A stretch of 64,000 nt of DNA from Eonycteris spelaea (GCA_003508835.1 PUFA01000077.1:7392001-7456000); one strand, 5' to 3'; counted from the first letter of the stretch, positions 1-10,252 are shown. Numbers and translations are program-made. The notes: generated by a model from the sequence alone, not told the origin.

Positions 1-235
1 AAATGTGAGTCAGGATTGGCTGGGATGACACGTGACGCCACAAATCCGTGAATTTAACCTCTCCTAAGGTTGGACCGCATCTGGGGCCATCACAACCACT
101 TACACTGTAGAAAGTTGGAATGAACGTGCGTTGAGCACTGATCGTTTTGGAGTACATCAGGCAAGTAACCTCTCAAGCTTTTATTCATATTTTACTTTCC
201 AGAAGTTTCCCTTTTTCCCCTCCTCTCTCCTCCAG
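1..235. other. Unique sequence, nothing recognised
   Basis: No coding frame, RNA gene or repeat could be recognised in this leading stretch. It ends in a pyrimidine-rich run leading into the MIR copy that follows. Confidence 0.4.
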
Positions 236-400
236 CCTTTACAACAGTCTAGTGAAACAGGCAAGTCAGATATTATGTGCTCCATTTTATAGATGAGAAG
301 TCAGAGGTTTAAGTGTCTTTCAGTAGCCACCCAGGAATAAACAGCTCAGAGCTGGGACATGAACTTCAGATTTTAGGCTCCTTGCCCAATGTTGTTGCCA
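236..400 (-). mobile_element. MIR SINE fragment
   Basis: The sequence reads as the reverse complement of the tRNA-derived MIR SINE. The hallmark is ccattttatagatgagaag, the complement of the 'cctcatctgtaaaatgg' core, followed by the region that normally reads 'cacacagct'. It is heavily diverged and long dead. Confidence 0.75.
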
Positions 401-624
401 TGTCTGCACACCGCCACACAAAGCCCAGTGGTAAGAGTGATGATTGAAGCAGGTGGTTCAAGACAAATACAAATACTGAGTTTTAGCCCCATTAACATGT
501 TCAAAACAGCCCAGTACCTCCATCATAGAGGTGGGAGCATTAGTGAAGTTGAGAGATGTTATTCGATAAACGATTACTGTGTATATACCATGGACCAGGC
601 CCTGTGGTACATCCTTTGAAAACT

Positions 625-720
625 ACCTAATGGAATGCTAAGCTCCAAGAGGTCAGGGACCGTGACAGTCCCATTTACCAGTGGCTCCCCAGCACTCGGC
701 ACAATGCTTACCACAGGAAG
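625..720 (+). mobile_element. L2 LINE 3' end
   Basis: The text runs through the terminal L2 pattern: 'aagctccaagaggtcaggga', then a 'ccagcactcggcacaatgct' segment. These match the end of the L2 consensus ('gctccatgagggcaggga... ccagcgcctagcacagtgcctgg'). The L2 tail normally ends in short TGAA-type repeats, and here it runs directly into the TGGA array that follows. Confidence 0.65.
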
Positions 721-736
721 ATGTCCAGTGCCAACG

Positions 737-840
737 TGGATAAATGGGTGGGTGCATGGATGGGTAGGTGGATGGATGAGTGGATGAACAGAGGGGTAGA
801 TGAATGGATGCGTGGATGGATGGATGGGCAAATGGATGTC
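737..840 (+). repeat. Degenerate (TGGA)n tetranucleotide array
   Basis: About 100 bases of imperfect TGGA/GATG units with scattered substitutions. It starts where the L2 3' tail should end, so it was probably seeded by the L2 terminal repeat. In the other direction it reads as a low-complexity frame rich in His and Pro, which is not a gene. Confidence 0.85.
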
Positions 841-904
841 CTTTCGCAGCTCGGAGCCTAATGAGCCTCCAATCAGAGAGCCAAGAGCAAAGAAGGGAAA
901 TATT

Positions 905-1076
905 GTGACTGGGGTCTCATTCTAGCTCTGATGTCCTTCTGCTGTATCTCCTTCTGACCTTGAGCGAGCATATCTACCACTCGGGTTCTCATTTGTTCAT
1001 TTTCAAACAGGAGCGATGCTCTGGTTTCTTTGGTCCCTTCAGCTGCTACTGGAGTCAGTGATTCTGTGACTCTGTG
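905..1076 (+). mobile_element. MIR SINE, sense
   Basis: The segment cttctgaccttgagcgagc corresponds to the MIR core 'gtgaccttgggcaagt'. It is followed by a degraded 'cctcagtttcctcatctg' equivalent, and it ends in a 'gattctgtgactctgtg' tail seen on some MIR subfamilies. Confidence 0.6.
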
Positions 1077-1469
1077 AAAACAGGCCCCATATGTTCTCCA
1101 TCAGAGTGACCATGAGAATAGCTTTGTGCTTCCTTTTAACACTGGTCACAGGCAGCATGATCGCGTTCCTTGTCTAATTTTATTCTGGATGAGAAAAGGC
1201 ATTTTAGTAATGAAGATTATGGAATCGGCTTTTTAACATGACTTTGGCTAGGAAAAGGAGGGCAATCATGTTTAGTTCATCATGCCTCTGTCACTCTCGA
1301 AAAAAAGGGTAAAAGGGGATGGGGAAGCAAGACCTCTTTACCAACCCCTGGGAACTGCCTGTATCCGATTTCGCTGGAGTCTTAATGATCCCAGTCATAG
1401 TCCAGACTTAGTGGATCCCAGAAGAGACAAGAGAAGAGAAAGAGGCAGCGAGTGTTATTCCTCGATCCC
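1077..1469. other. Unique sequence, nothing recognised
   Basis: No repeat or convincing coding signal is visible. A 79-codon open frame at 1282-1521 runs into the neighbouring MIR and has no recognisable motif. Confidence 0.4.
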
Positions 1470-1645
1470 GCTAGGTATTTTACAGTGCGGGTCTCTTTCT
1501 ACCTCCTCAGTAACCTTGTGAGGTGAGTGATGTGTTCCCATTTAACAGACGCGGTTGCAGAAGCCCAGAGGGTAAACTCAAGATCACCCAGCCAGTGGTG
1601 GGTGGCTGGGACTCTGACCCAAGCCTGCAGGACTCTAGATCTTTG
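1470..1645 (-). mobile_element. MIR SINE, antisense
   Basis: The hallmark cccatttaacagacgcgg is followed by 'cccagagggtaaactcaagatcaccc'-like text, the reverse complement of the MIR core. Opposed open frames at 1507-1809 simply run through it and are not coding evidence. Confidence 0.75.
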
Positions 1646-1824
1646 TCCTGTCCAGTCCTGTGCTTTCCGTTTGGGGTCTGAGGTGTTAGACCAGCAAGGC
1701 GGCGTCTCCTTTTTGGAGCAGCCATTTCGCCGGAGAGGTAGTGCCAGGACATGTACAGTACGCTGGGTGAGTCATGTTGGTCTGATTTCCACCAGCTGAG
1801 ATCCATCAAAGGCGCGCTGGTGGC

Positions 1825-1995
1825 AGACTAAGTGTTTCACATGCACGAGCACACGATCGCCTCGCAGCACCCCGGCAAAGCCGAGCCGGTGTCATCCCCT
1901 TTCGTAGATGAAGAGACTGAGGTTCAGAGAGGGTGACGGATTTGCCCAAAGTCACACAGCACAGCATTCATTTGCTGATTAACACACCCAGATCC
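1825..1995 (-). mobile_element. MIR SINE, antisense
   Basis: The run gaagagactgaggttcagag, followed by 'gtcacacagca', is the standard reverse MIR signature. The left part, up to about 1890, is weaker. Confidence 0.75.
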
Positions 1996-2054
1996 CTTAA
2001 TCGTGAAGGCTTACTGCCTCTTTGTTTTCGGAACTGAGAAGAGACTTCATAAAT

Positions 2055-2325
2055 GACTTAGTCCTAAACGCAATCTGGTATCCTGGAGCAGGAAAAAGGA
2101 CATTCGGAGAGAACAAGAGAAATGCAAATAGTCTGGAGTTTAATGAATAATAATGTGCCTTGTTGGTTTCTTAGTTGGGACAAATGTGCCATGGAAATGT
2201 AAAATGACAACAGTGGAGGAAACCGAGTGAAGGCTATTTGGGAACTCTCTGGACTATTTTTTGCAACTTTTATGTACATCTAAAATTATTCCAAAATAAA
2301 CCATTTATTAAAAAAAAATAGATTT
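2055..2325 (+). mobile_element. Ancient L1M LINE 3' tail
   Basis: The region matches the remembered end of a mammal-wide L1 3' UTR: 'ggagtttaatgaataataatg', then ttttgcaacttttatgta and ccaaaataaaccatttatt, closing with an A-rich tail at 2310-2320. Only the terminal 270 bases remain and no ORF2 is present. Confidence 0.75.
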
Positions 2326-3249
2326 CGTCCCACTTGCCCCATTTTCAGCCAGGGGAAACCAAGGCTGAGACTGAGAAAATCACAGCCAAGTAGTGGCCGG
2401 GCCACTCCTACCCCAGCACCCCCAAGCCCGCCCGCCAAGCTCCAGCTTCGTGGGTGCTGGCGGGTGCGTCGTGGGTGACCTTCTGGACTGCGTCTAGAGC
2501 TGCATGAGGTGACTGTGAGGCGCGTCTGTGAAAGGTGTCAGAACCTCTTCTTGACAGGCCATGGCATTTGGAAAGCCGAGTTTCTGGGTCTGACCTTTCG
2601 ATCAGTGACTACATGAGTGTCTCCATCAGTTTCCTCATGCTGTCATCGCTCTCAGTCACCCACGGCCCGGTGAGCCAGCCCGAGGGCGGTGCCACTCAGG
2701 CATGAGTTTGAATTCCATGCCTCCTTAGCTAGACGGCAGCGGGAACGAGTTGAGGAAAAATGGCCATGTGAAGAGGCAGGCACGTGGTGGTCAGGGCTCA
2801 AGTTCCTCCACACGGATTTCTCCTCCAAGCTCAAGAGGCTGCCTTGTCTCTGAGAGATGACACCTGCTGCCTGCCGTCTGCAGGGGTCTCCTCCCCTTTG
2901 TCTGTGGCGTGGCGGCAGCCTCTGTGGCCAGGAAGCCGGGGAGTCCACACTCCGGCCATGTCCCAGACGGGGAAGCCACGCCTGAGAGCGGTAAGAACCG
3001 CCAGGTTGCGGGGAACGCTGTTTTGCAGTGACACTTTTTCTTTCTCAATAGCTGGCGTTAGTCGCTTTCCTGAGTTTTTGCTGATCAGTATCTTTCTCAC
3101 TTCTTCACGGAGGATGTGCATTTGTGGATGACATTTTACAGTCGGCGTTTCACCCTGGACACGCAATATGTGTCAGCCACATTGCAGGAGAGCCGGAGCC
3201 AAGAAAAGGAAGAGGGAGAACAACGATGATGGTGGGAGCCCACAGGTAT
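2326..3249. other. Unique sequence, no recognised gene or repeat
   Basis: Moderately GC-rich DNA. Several 80-115 codon frames overlap on both strands between 2652 and 3166. None has a recognisable motif, and their mutual overlap argues against coding. Confidence 0.4.
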
Positions 3250-3450
3250 GGAGTATTTAGTATTTGCCCCATACTGTGTCAGCTCTTGGCAAGCGTGGTC
3301 TCATTTAATTCCTACCACGGCTCTGTGAGGAAGATACTCTTATTCGTCCTATTTTACAGGTGAGTACATGAAAGCCCAGAGAGGGTAAGTAACTTGCTCA
3401 AGGTCACACAGCTAGTAAATGGGATCTGAACCTGGGAAGTTCTCTAAAGA
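3250..3450 (-). mobile_element. MIR SINE, antisense, near full length
   Basis: This is one of the clearest copies. It runs from 'catactgtgtcagctcttggcaa' through 'tctcatttaattcctac' to ggtcacacagctagtaaat and 'ctgaacctggg'. This is the full reverse order of the MIR consensus. Confidence 0.88.
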
Positions 3451-3604
3451 ATATGCTCATAACATGTGAGTGACCTGTGCCCCCATTTTGGCATGCGTTC
3501 ACCTTTTATATTTTATTACCACCACTAACGTCCTGCCGGTGAGTATGCCCTGACCTCTTTTTGGGGAAAACACTTTACTTACACTGGATTCCCCATGGGG
3601 CTGG

Positions 3605-3835
3605 CAGTCAAGAGGAAAGAGCTGAAACTTCAAGATTAGAGAGACTGGGTCCCAAATCTCAGCCCTGCAGCGAAACAGCTGTATGACCCAGACAAGTCAC
3701 GTGACCATCCCTTGCCGCAGTTGCCGTAATAACTGAAGTGGCAGTAGGAACATCTACCCTGAAGGCTGCGGCTGTGAGAGTTACATGAAGTAACGTGTGC
3801 CCAGGGCCTAGCCCAAGGTACCACGCGGACAGCTC
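3605..3835 (+). mobile_element. MIR SINE, sense, near full length
   Basis: The piece 'gactgggtcccaaatctcagccctg' precedes agctgtatgacccagacaag. A diverged 3' half ends in 'gtgcccagggcctagcccaaggtac', the equivalent of 'cagtgcctggcacatag'. Confidence 0.75.
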
Positions 3836-3854
3836 AAAATTCAGGCACATCCTT

Positions 3855-3970
3855 TGGAGTGAAAAGAACCCAGCTGGGTCGTCAAGACAGACCTGACTTG
3901 GGATTCCAATGTAGCTCCTTATTTGGTCTGTGACCCCTAATGTCCTCATCCATGCAATGGGTACCCAGTA
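3855..3970 (+). mobile_element. MIR SINE 5' part, sense
   Basis: A second sense MIR directly follows the previous one. The text 'gacagacctgacttgggattcc' and cctcatccatgcaatggg mark the 5' and core regions. The 3' half is missing. Confidence 0.6.
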
Positions 3971-4797
3971 AGGGTTTCCAGGGCTGCAGAGCAGCAGGGC
4001 TGGCGAGAAAACACACCAAGGGCCTGGTTCGGGAGTGCGGTCTGGATCAGTGTCCTGTTGTCATCATGCATTTTCTCCTCCCTCCTTTATCTGCCCTGTT
4101 TTTTCCCTCTCCCTCACAACCTTGCCGAGGTCAGAGTGTTGATCATTCTGGGGACAGCTGGAGGGGAGGGCCAGTGGCAGGGAGCAGGGCAGTGCCCAGG
4201 GGGTCAGCCTTCCTACCACCTGCTGCCCTGAACCTGCTGACTTGACCTTCAGTCAGTTCAGGTGGGCAGCAAGCAGTCTGGTTGCTTTGACCTTGTCCAG
4301 CTGGCTACTTCCTCCAGTGTCTCAGAAACCTCCGGGGGTGTGAGACTTGAAATCTCCATGTCACAGATACCACCTTGATTTCCAAAGCAGAGTCCTCCCT
4401 GGGATCCCACAAGGAGATCAGGGATGACAAAAAGGAACACATGGCTGGTGTTTGCTAAGGCTGGGGTAGCTGAGCTCCAGCCAGCAGCGGGGTGGCCAAG
4501 CAAGGAGCCGAGCGCCACAAAGTCTGCAGTGCGGCTCTAGTCTCTAGTCCTTACCGAGGAGGGAACCAACCCGCCCCACCTCCGTTGCTTGTGTGTGAAC
4601 AGGGTTATAAGCATTCTCACCTCCCAATTGTTCAGTTTCAATAAGATCAGACCTTTGAAGCAGCTCCCACGTGCCTGCCATGTGCGAGACACTCAACAGA
4701 CATCGACCAATCCAGACAAAGATGACCAAAAGCAATGAGTTAATCCATTAAAAAGAATGCCCACAGATGCTTCCCATGAGTGGGGGTGGGGGGAGGG
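3971..4797. other. Mostly unique sequence
   Basis: No gene was recognised. Around 4545-4735 there are faint hints of a reverse MIR or L2 ('cgtgcctgccatgtgcgagacactcaac'), too degraded to call. Confidence 0.35.
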
Positions 4798-4912
4798 GTG
4801 GAGATCTTGTTAAGATGCAGATTCTACTCATCAGGGTGGGGTGGGGACTGAGCATCTGCATTTCCAACCCATTCCTGGTGAAGTCCATGCTGCTGGCCCG
4901 GCAACCACAATC
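4798..4912 (+). mobile_element. MER5A hAT-Charlie fossil
   Basis: The order 'cttgttaagatgcagattct', then a G-rich 'gggtggggtggggactgagcat', then 'ctgcatttccaac' and 'gctgctggcccggcaaccaca' follows the middle and end of the MER5A non-autonomous DNA transposon. The first terminal inverted repeat is not clear. Confidence 0.72.
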
Positions 4913-5109
4913 AGTCACCAGCAAGGGGTTGCAACCCATTTCCAAACGGAGACCTGTCAGGCCTCACTTAAGATGACCTAGTCCCTGAACATGGCTTTAT
5001 TTGGTGTAAGTCCAGGTGACGAAATGGAGAGGAGCCGACATCATCGAGCAGCCTCGGCGTAAGGTGTGTTGAGTGAACTGTCTCTTGGCATCCTGGTAGC
5101 GTTTCCGAG

Positions 5110-5240
5110 GGACAGTAGCAGCTCCATCGTGCCGATGCGGAACCAGACTCAGATGTTAAGCGCTCAAGGTCACGAATCTTAGCGAAGGGCAGGACCGGGC
5201 TATGGAAGTGGGTCCATCTGCCCCCAATCCCAGCGCCTTC
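5110..5240 (-). mobile_element. MIR SINE fragment, antisense
   Basis: A degraded reverse copy, recognised by aagcgctcaaggtcacg and a 'gcagggccgggctatgg'-type segment equivalent to 'gcagagccgggattcg'. Confidence 0.5.
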
Positions 5241-5867
5241 CTCTGTACCTCAGAGGCAGCGGCAAGAACCTGCACATAGCCACTTCTCTCTCTCTGGACC
5301 TCAACTTCCCCGTCGGTACAATGTGTGGCCTCCTGCGAATGCCCTGTGCGCTCGCTCCCCACCCTCCTGTTGGAAGAGTTTATCAGTCGTGTGCTCTCTC
5401 CTCTGACTCAGCACTCGCGGGGCTGTGTCCCGACTCTGCTTCCCAATTTGGTGCTGATGTTCTGGTTGCAGACATATCAGTGTCACCCTGTCAAGTAAGG
5501 AACACCAGCAGAACTGCTGGACACGGTCATCTTCCCAAAAGCAGACAGAGGGGTGTAGTGGTGACCAGAATAAACTCGGCACCTGGGCCAGAGAGAACGT
5601 TGTTCCTTTGCCCAGAGATGGGCCTTTCGGCCTCCCTGCAGGTAGAGAAGGCCGCTTGCGTCAACTTGAAGATATGTGGGATCCGGTTTCACCTGAAGCC
5701 CGGTCTTGGAGCCTTAACCCCACGGGGTCTGAGTGCTAGAAGAACTGATTCGAACCCGCGCGTGGGGAGGCGGGCAGGTGGGCCTGCCTTAGTCAGGCGG
5801 GCTCCCATGCTCGTCCTGGCCTCGCAGACCGGCGGTGCCGAGAGCTGGGCAGGATTTCAGAAGAGCA
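5241..5867. other. Unique sequence with a 233-codon open frame
   Basis: The plus frame 5321-6022 stays open for 233 codons, but its end lies inside the next MIR and an antisense frame overlaps it. I recognise no domain, signal peptide or repeat pattern. It is most likely a chance frame in GC-rich DNA. Confidence 0.4.
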
Positions 5868-6100
5868 TGTGGGCCAGAGCCGAAAGCTCTGGGTTGAAAT
5901 CCCAGCTTCGTAGTGTACCAATAACTTGGGCGCGTTATTTAATCTCCCCGGACCTCTGTTTTATCCTCTGTAAAATGGGGCGAATAGTAGTAGTTGTCTG
6001 GTGGGGTTGTGATGAGAATTAACTGAGATGATACGTGGAGACCCCTGAGAACAGTGCCGGGCACAGGGTGAGCACGCAGAACGTAAGCCGTCCCTGTTAT
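5868..6100 (+). mobile_element. MIR SINE, sense, near full length
   Basis: The copy contains 'gggttgaaatcccagctt', cctctgtaaaatggggcg, 'gtggggttgtgatgagaatt' and 'acagtgccgggcacagggtgagc' in the correct MIR order. It is among the best-preserved copies in the window. Confidence 0.88.
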
Positions 6101-6559
6101 AAGTGGGAAAATGGAGGCCTTGCTTGGGAGGTGCCTGACTTCAGGGTCTCTTAGGAGGGTTGTTAGAAAGGCTGGTGTAAAGGTGCCTCAAGTCCCAGGC
6201 CATTGCTCCTTCTGTGCTGTGGCTTCTGTGACTCTTAGATGGATGAGCCACTGACAGAGACGCCTACCAGGTTCTCAGAGGGGGGTGCTAGGAGGGAGAC
6301 GGGTCCGATCAGCACCAGCTCAGCCTTGTGGCAAATCCTGGCTCTTGGAGCTTTGGCTTTTCCTACACCTGTCCCGGGGTAGGCTCAGTGGGTGTTGGTG
6401 GACTGGAAGAAGGAGTGAATGGAAGAGTGTCTTTCTTAGGGAGAGATATAAACAAACAGTATACAACAATACAGTGGCAGGTAGTCCTAAGTAAGCTCTG
6501 TGAGGAAAATACAGCTAGGAAAGGGACAGAGGTATTACATGTATTTTCTTTCTAGAAGT
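6101..6559. other. Unique sequence, nothing recognised
   Basis: No repeat, RNA gene or convincing coding frame was seen. Two overlapping plus-strand frames (6285-6494 and 6328-6555) are short and featureless. Confidence 0.35.
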
Positions 6560-6725
6560 CTTTTTATAGATTGAGGTTTTACACAGGTCATGATCCATTT
6601 GAGATTTTGAGTGAACTTTTATGTGTGATGTAAAGTGAAGGTCTAGGGTTTTTTTTTGTTTTTTTTTTTTAATGTTGATCATCAGATTGTTCTCGCATCA
6701 TCTGTTGAAAGGTCTGCTTCGCAGA
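6560..6725 (-). mobile_element. Ancient L1M LINE fragment, antisense
   Basis: The segment tgatccatttgagattttga, with 'ttttatgtgtgatgtaaagtgaaggtct', and 'tcatctgttgaaaggtctg' after a T-rich stretch, matches the reverse complement of L1 sequence near the end of ORF2 and the start of the 3' UTR. It is too diverged to hold a reading frame. Confidence 0.7.
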
Positions 6726-7484
6726 TAGCAAGGCAGGAAGATGTTAGTCCTTGCCCACCCTTCTGCAGACAGTAGAATTTCTAGTCCAGGGTGAGGGATG
6801 GCAGAGAAGGGGGTGAAGGTCCAGACTGGAGAAAGCCTTGTGTGGGTGGGATGGGGCTCCACGTGACCCACCGAGTGGCTCTCACGGCAAAGAACATCAA
6901 GGCCAGCATGATGACACCGGAGGCCTGGAAGCGGGATGCAGGCGGCCCGGGAGGTGCCTGGTGGGGTGGTTCTCTTGGTGTTCGCAGAGATCTGTACTGG
7001 TCTTGCGTAAACTGCAGATTAGGAAAGCATTAGGTAACGAGAGGGTGGCCGGAGTGTATTACACAGCAGCCTGGCGTGGGGCCCGGGATGCAGCCCGTGG
7101 GGATGGCCTTGCCGAGCAAGTCAAATATCACTGGAATGGGGACAGGATGGGTTCCTCTTCCCTCCTGCAGCCAGAAGGGAGCTCCTGCTCCGCCCACCCG
7201 GCAGGGCCCTGGAGGCGCAGGTGGGAGGGGGAGCCGGGAGCACCCGGGAGCCGCATAATTTAACACATTTGGGGAAGGAGGCCTGTTGCAGGGGCTCTGT
7301 GAGGAGGAAGACTGTCAGCAACAAAGAAAGTTTATTCCAATCCTCCCGCCTCCTCCAGCCCCTGCCACATTGCCAGCTGCCTCCCAGGACCACTTAGATG
7401 TGCGACCCTCACCGTCCCAACCCAGGAACCAAGGACGGACCTCACAGGGAGCTGCTTCGTTCAAGAGTAGTACTGTAGTGGCTC
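6726..7484. other. GC-rich unique sequence
   Basis: Overlapping frames of 60-141 codons occur on both strands (for example 6838-7263). They overlap each other and have no recognised motif. No repeat was identified. Confidence 0.35.
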
Positions 7485-7590
7485 AAACGTTTGGTGAGCA
7501 TCCACGATGAGCTCATGGATTCTCTCGTTCATAGGCCCTAGACGTGATCCCTGCCCGTTCAGTGCTGGCTCTCCAGCTGTGGAAGATGCG
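7485..7590 (-). mobile_element. L2 LINE 3' end fragment, antisense
   Basis: The text 'ttggtgagcatccacgatg... cataggccctagacgtgatccctgcccgttc' follows the reverse of the L2 terminus ('ttgagcacctac... ggatacagcagtgaa... ccctgccctca'). It is degraded. Confidence 0.45.
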
Positions 7591-7619
7591 AGTTCACATG
7601 TATTAGAAGTAGAAAGGAA

Positions 7620-7865
7620 AGGAACCTTCACTGAGGGCCTCCTCCATGCCAGACCCTGTGTTGGCGGTCTCCAGACATGATCAGGTTCGTTCCCAAGGCA
7701 ACTCTGTAAGAGTGGGAAGGTCATCTTCAGCCTTAACATGGAAATCAGAGCTCAGGGAGGTTAAGTAATGTGCCCAAGGTTGCACAGCTAGTAAGTGTCA
7801 GAGCCAGGGTGTGAATCAGACTGTCAGACTCTCGAGCCTATGAATCTTCACTAACCGTGCTGCCA
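7620..7865 (-). mobile_element. MIR SINE, antisense, near full length
   Basis: The key core is ggttaagtaatgtgcccaag followed by 'gcacagctagtaagtgtcagagcc'. The far end reads 'cttcactaaccgtgctgcc', equivalent to 'cttaaccactatgctatac'. Confidence 0.88.
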
Positions 7866-8127
7866 TACTGTGCACCCAGAGTTCTGTTGGGGGTGTGGGG
7901 GTCACAGGGGGAGAATGAGCCACAGTGCCTAATAGCAAGCCCTTGCTGTCTGATGAGGGGCAGCGAAATAACAGGATGCGGAGGTAACGCGGACAGTGAT
8001 GGGTCTGCAGGGGACCTGGGTAGCATCTGGGGAGCAGGTGGCATGTGGGTGTGATCTTAAAGGACAGAGGCCCATGCTCTGCCGATGTGGGGGCTGGAGA
8101 GACCGGTGGTGGGAATAAGAATAGCCA
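7866..8127. other. Unique or weakly L2-like sequence
   Basis: Nothing firm. A stretch near 7980-8090 resembles diverged internal L2 in reverse ('gtgatcttaaaggacagagg'), below calling level. Confidence 0.3.
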
Positions 8128-8300
8128 ACCCAGCATTACTATGTGCCGAGCCTGACGTGCTTTGTGAATACTAACTCATTTAATTCTTGAGGTAGATGCT
8201 ATTATTATCTTTATTTTACTGAGGCCCAGAAAGGTGAAATAACTTCCTTATGGTGACATGGCTGGTAGACAGGAGAGCCAGGCATTAAACCCCGACTCTG
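8128..8300 (-). mobile_element. MIR SINE, antisense
   Basis: The text actatgtgccgagcctgac is followed by 'taactcatttaattcttgaggtagatgctattattatc' and 'actgaggcccagaaaggtgaa'. This is a clear reverse MIR. Confidence 0.88.
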
Positions 8301-8384
8301 GAGGGGGAAGTGAGGTCAGCCAGGAGGGGTATGTTTGTGGGGTAGCTGAGTGGAGGGTCAGATTGAAAAGAGAGTTGAGGGTAG

Positions 8385-8545
8385 CTCAGAGGGATCTGCA
8401 TGACAGACCAGGGTCAGGCCCTTGTCCTGTGGCCTTGGTGGGTTTCGGGAGGCTTCGTGGTAGGGGGGCGATGTCAGCAGACCTGCGTTTAGGCAGATGA
8501 CTCAGGGGGAACTGTGAGTGAGGAAGGCAGCACGGGCGGTGGGTA
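8385..8545 (-). mobile_element. L2 LINE internal fragment, antisense
   Basis: The phrases 'cagggtcaggcccttgtcctgtggcc', 'gcgatgtcagcagacctgcgtt' and 'gaaggcagcacgggcggtg' track the reversed L2 3' UTR motif order ('ggccagatcatgtagggccttgtaggcc... gtgacatgatctgattt'). Confidence 0.5.
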
Positions 8546-8589
8546 CAGAGATGGAGCCATAAACAGTGAGGAGCGTGTGGTATCAGAGG

Positions 8590-8658
8590 ACCAGCGCTGG
8601 ACTGATTCCCAAGGCCGGGCTCTTCTTAGTGCTTGTGTGGCCTTGGGCAAGTCACTTT

Positions 8659-8660
<2 letters not shown>
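8590..8660 (+). mobile_element. MIR SINE 5' half, cut off by a TG repeat
   Basis: The 5' half reads cleanly, ending in tgtggccttgggcaagtcac and 'tttcc'. At that point the copy stops and a pure TG run begins. The 3' half is absent. Confidence 0.7.

Positions 8661-8701
<41 letters not shown>
8661..8701 (+). repeat. (TG)20 microsatellite
   Basis: Twenty uninterrupted TG units, the longest pure dinucleotide repeat in the window. It sits exactly between a truncated MIR on the left and the 3' end of an antisense L1M on the right. A length polymorphism is likely. Confidence 0.98.
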
Positions 8702-8702
<1 letters not shown>

Positions 8703-9290
8703 AAAATAGACATAACATAAAATTTACCATCTTAAGCATCTTCAAGTGTACGCTTCAGTAGCCTTAAGTACATACACACCGTTGTGCAACCATCACCACC
8801 ATCCTTCCCCAGAAATTTTTCATCTTCCCAAACTGAAACCAAACCCGTTAAACACTAACTTCTCATTCCCCCTCCGGCCTGCCCCTGGCAACCACCGTTT
8901 GTGTTTCTATGAATCTGACTACTCTCGGGGAATCACGCTGTATTTGTCTTGCAGTGACTGGCTTATTTCACTTAACATAATGACTTCAAGGTTCATTCAC
9001 GTGGTAGCCGATATCGGAATTTCCTTCCTTTTTAAGGCTGAATAGATATTTTGTTGTGTGTGTAGACCACGTTTTGTTTATCCATCAGTGGACGCCTGGT
9101 TTGCCTCTATCGTTTGGCCATTGTGAAAATAATGCCGCTATGGATGTGTAAATATCTGTTCAAGTCTCTGCTTTCATGGCTTTTGCTGGATCATATGGCA
9201 GTTCTATGTTTAATTTTTTGAGGAACCGTCATACTGGTTTCCACAGAGGCTGCACCGTCTATATTCCCAGCAGCAGTGCACAAGGGGTTC
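8702..9290 (-). mobile_element. Ancient L1M LINE 3' UTR, antisense
   Basis: A long reverse copy of an L1 3' UTR. The order is 'accatcttaagcatcttcaagtgtac', 'gttgtgcaaccatcaccaccat', ctggcaaccaccgtttgt, 'tcacttaacataatga', 'tgttgtgtgtgtagaccacgttttgtttatccatc' and 'ggcagttctatgtttaat'. No reading frame survives. Confidence 0.88.
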
Positions 9291-9349
9291 TACGGTTTTG
9301 ATGGCCTTGTCCTCCCACTGGGGTGGCTGCAAACTGTCTGCATCATAGG

Positions 9350-9420
9350 GTTCATGGGCATGTTTTGAAGGCCAAATGAAACAATGCTTGTAAAGCACTT
9401 GGTGAATTGTTATTCTTGTG
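9350..9420 (+). mobile_element. MIR SINE 3' scrap, sense
   Basis: The text 'gccaaatgaaacaatgcttgtaaagcacttgg' fits the MIR 3' segment 'gattaaatgagataatgcatgtaaagcgctt'. It is very short. Confidence 0.4.
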
Positions 9421-9817
9421 CCCACGTCCAAAAGGAGCTTGGTCCCCTGGGGAGCAGCTGGCACCTGTGGGAGCTTCCTCACCTGCCAGCAGACACCTGC
9501 CTTCCGGTGACTTGGAGGGGCACTGCTTCGCCCTCTGATGACAGCAGGCTCACTCCTCTCCCTACAGAGGAGGGTTTCCCACCTTAGAACAGCATAAACC
9601 TAGAAGCTCCAGGCCAAGTTAAAGAACCACAGCCTTGCTTAAGTCACCAAACTTCGAGGGCACAATGCCAAGCATGGGGGTGTGTGTGACTGTGACTGGT
9701 GCCCAGTCCCTGCTTTCCACAGGCTCTCAGTTTAGTGGCAGGTAGAACCCAGCTGCGACAGAAAGTTTCTGTCTTCCTTTTAGGGGGGTTGTACGTTGTC
9801 ATGTTCAACACCCTTGT
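9421..9817. other. Unique sequence, nothing recognised
   Basis: No repeat or gene was identified between the MIR scrap and the LTR-like element. The short frames present have no motif. Confidence 0.35.
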
Positions 9818-10130
9818 GGTCATTTAATTTGCTTTGAACAATGAAATGCGAGAAGAATGAATGTGTGTTACTTCTGGTGGGAGTAACACACATTTATTTA
9901 GCATATTTTTCTTTTCACTCTCTATGACAACCAATGATGTTCCTGAAACAGGTTGCACCATTTGGCTGGGTTCCAGAGTGAAGGTGATGTTGGACAGAGG
10001 GATGGCCAATCTGTGCTAATACGTAGGATGTGAGAAATAAACCTTTGCTGTTGTAAGACACTGAGAACTGGGGGCTGTTTGTTACATAGCATAAACTGGC
10101 CCATACTGACTAATGCACCAGTAAACAGTT
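9818..10130 (+). mobile_element. Ancient LTR-like repeat (MaLR type?)
   Basis: The 3' portion reads gagaaataaacctttgctgt, 'agacactgagaactgggggctgtttgttacatagcataa', and ends 'actgactaatgca'. I associate this tail (a polyadenylation signal, then 'gttttaagccactgag... tttgttac') with old mammal-wide LTR elements of the ERVL-MaLR type. The family assignment is from memory and uncertain. It has no coding content. Confidence 0.5.
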
Positions 10131-10252
10131 CACCATAGTGATGAGGAAAGTACTGGTAAAGAAATGAATAGTGTTCCATGGGGATGCAGAGGAAGGAAGG
10201 AGGGAACGAAGGTTAACCCTGTGGAGAGAGGTCTCTGATAGTTTCTACTTTA

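Noticed and set aside
574..831. His/Pro-rich repeat protein on the minus strand
   Set aside because: It is a translation of the degenerate TGGA array.
3605..6100. tRNA genes, from A-box and B-box-like text
   Set aside because: The resemblance comes from the tRNA-derived head of MIR SINEs. No cloverleaf with an acceptor stem is present.
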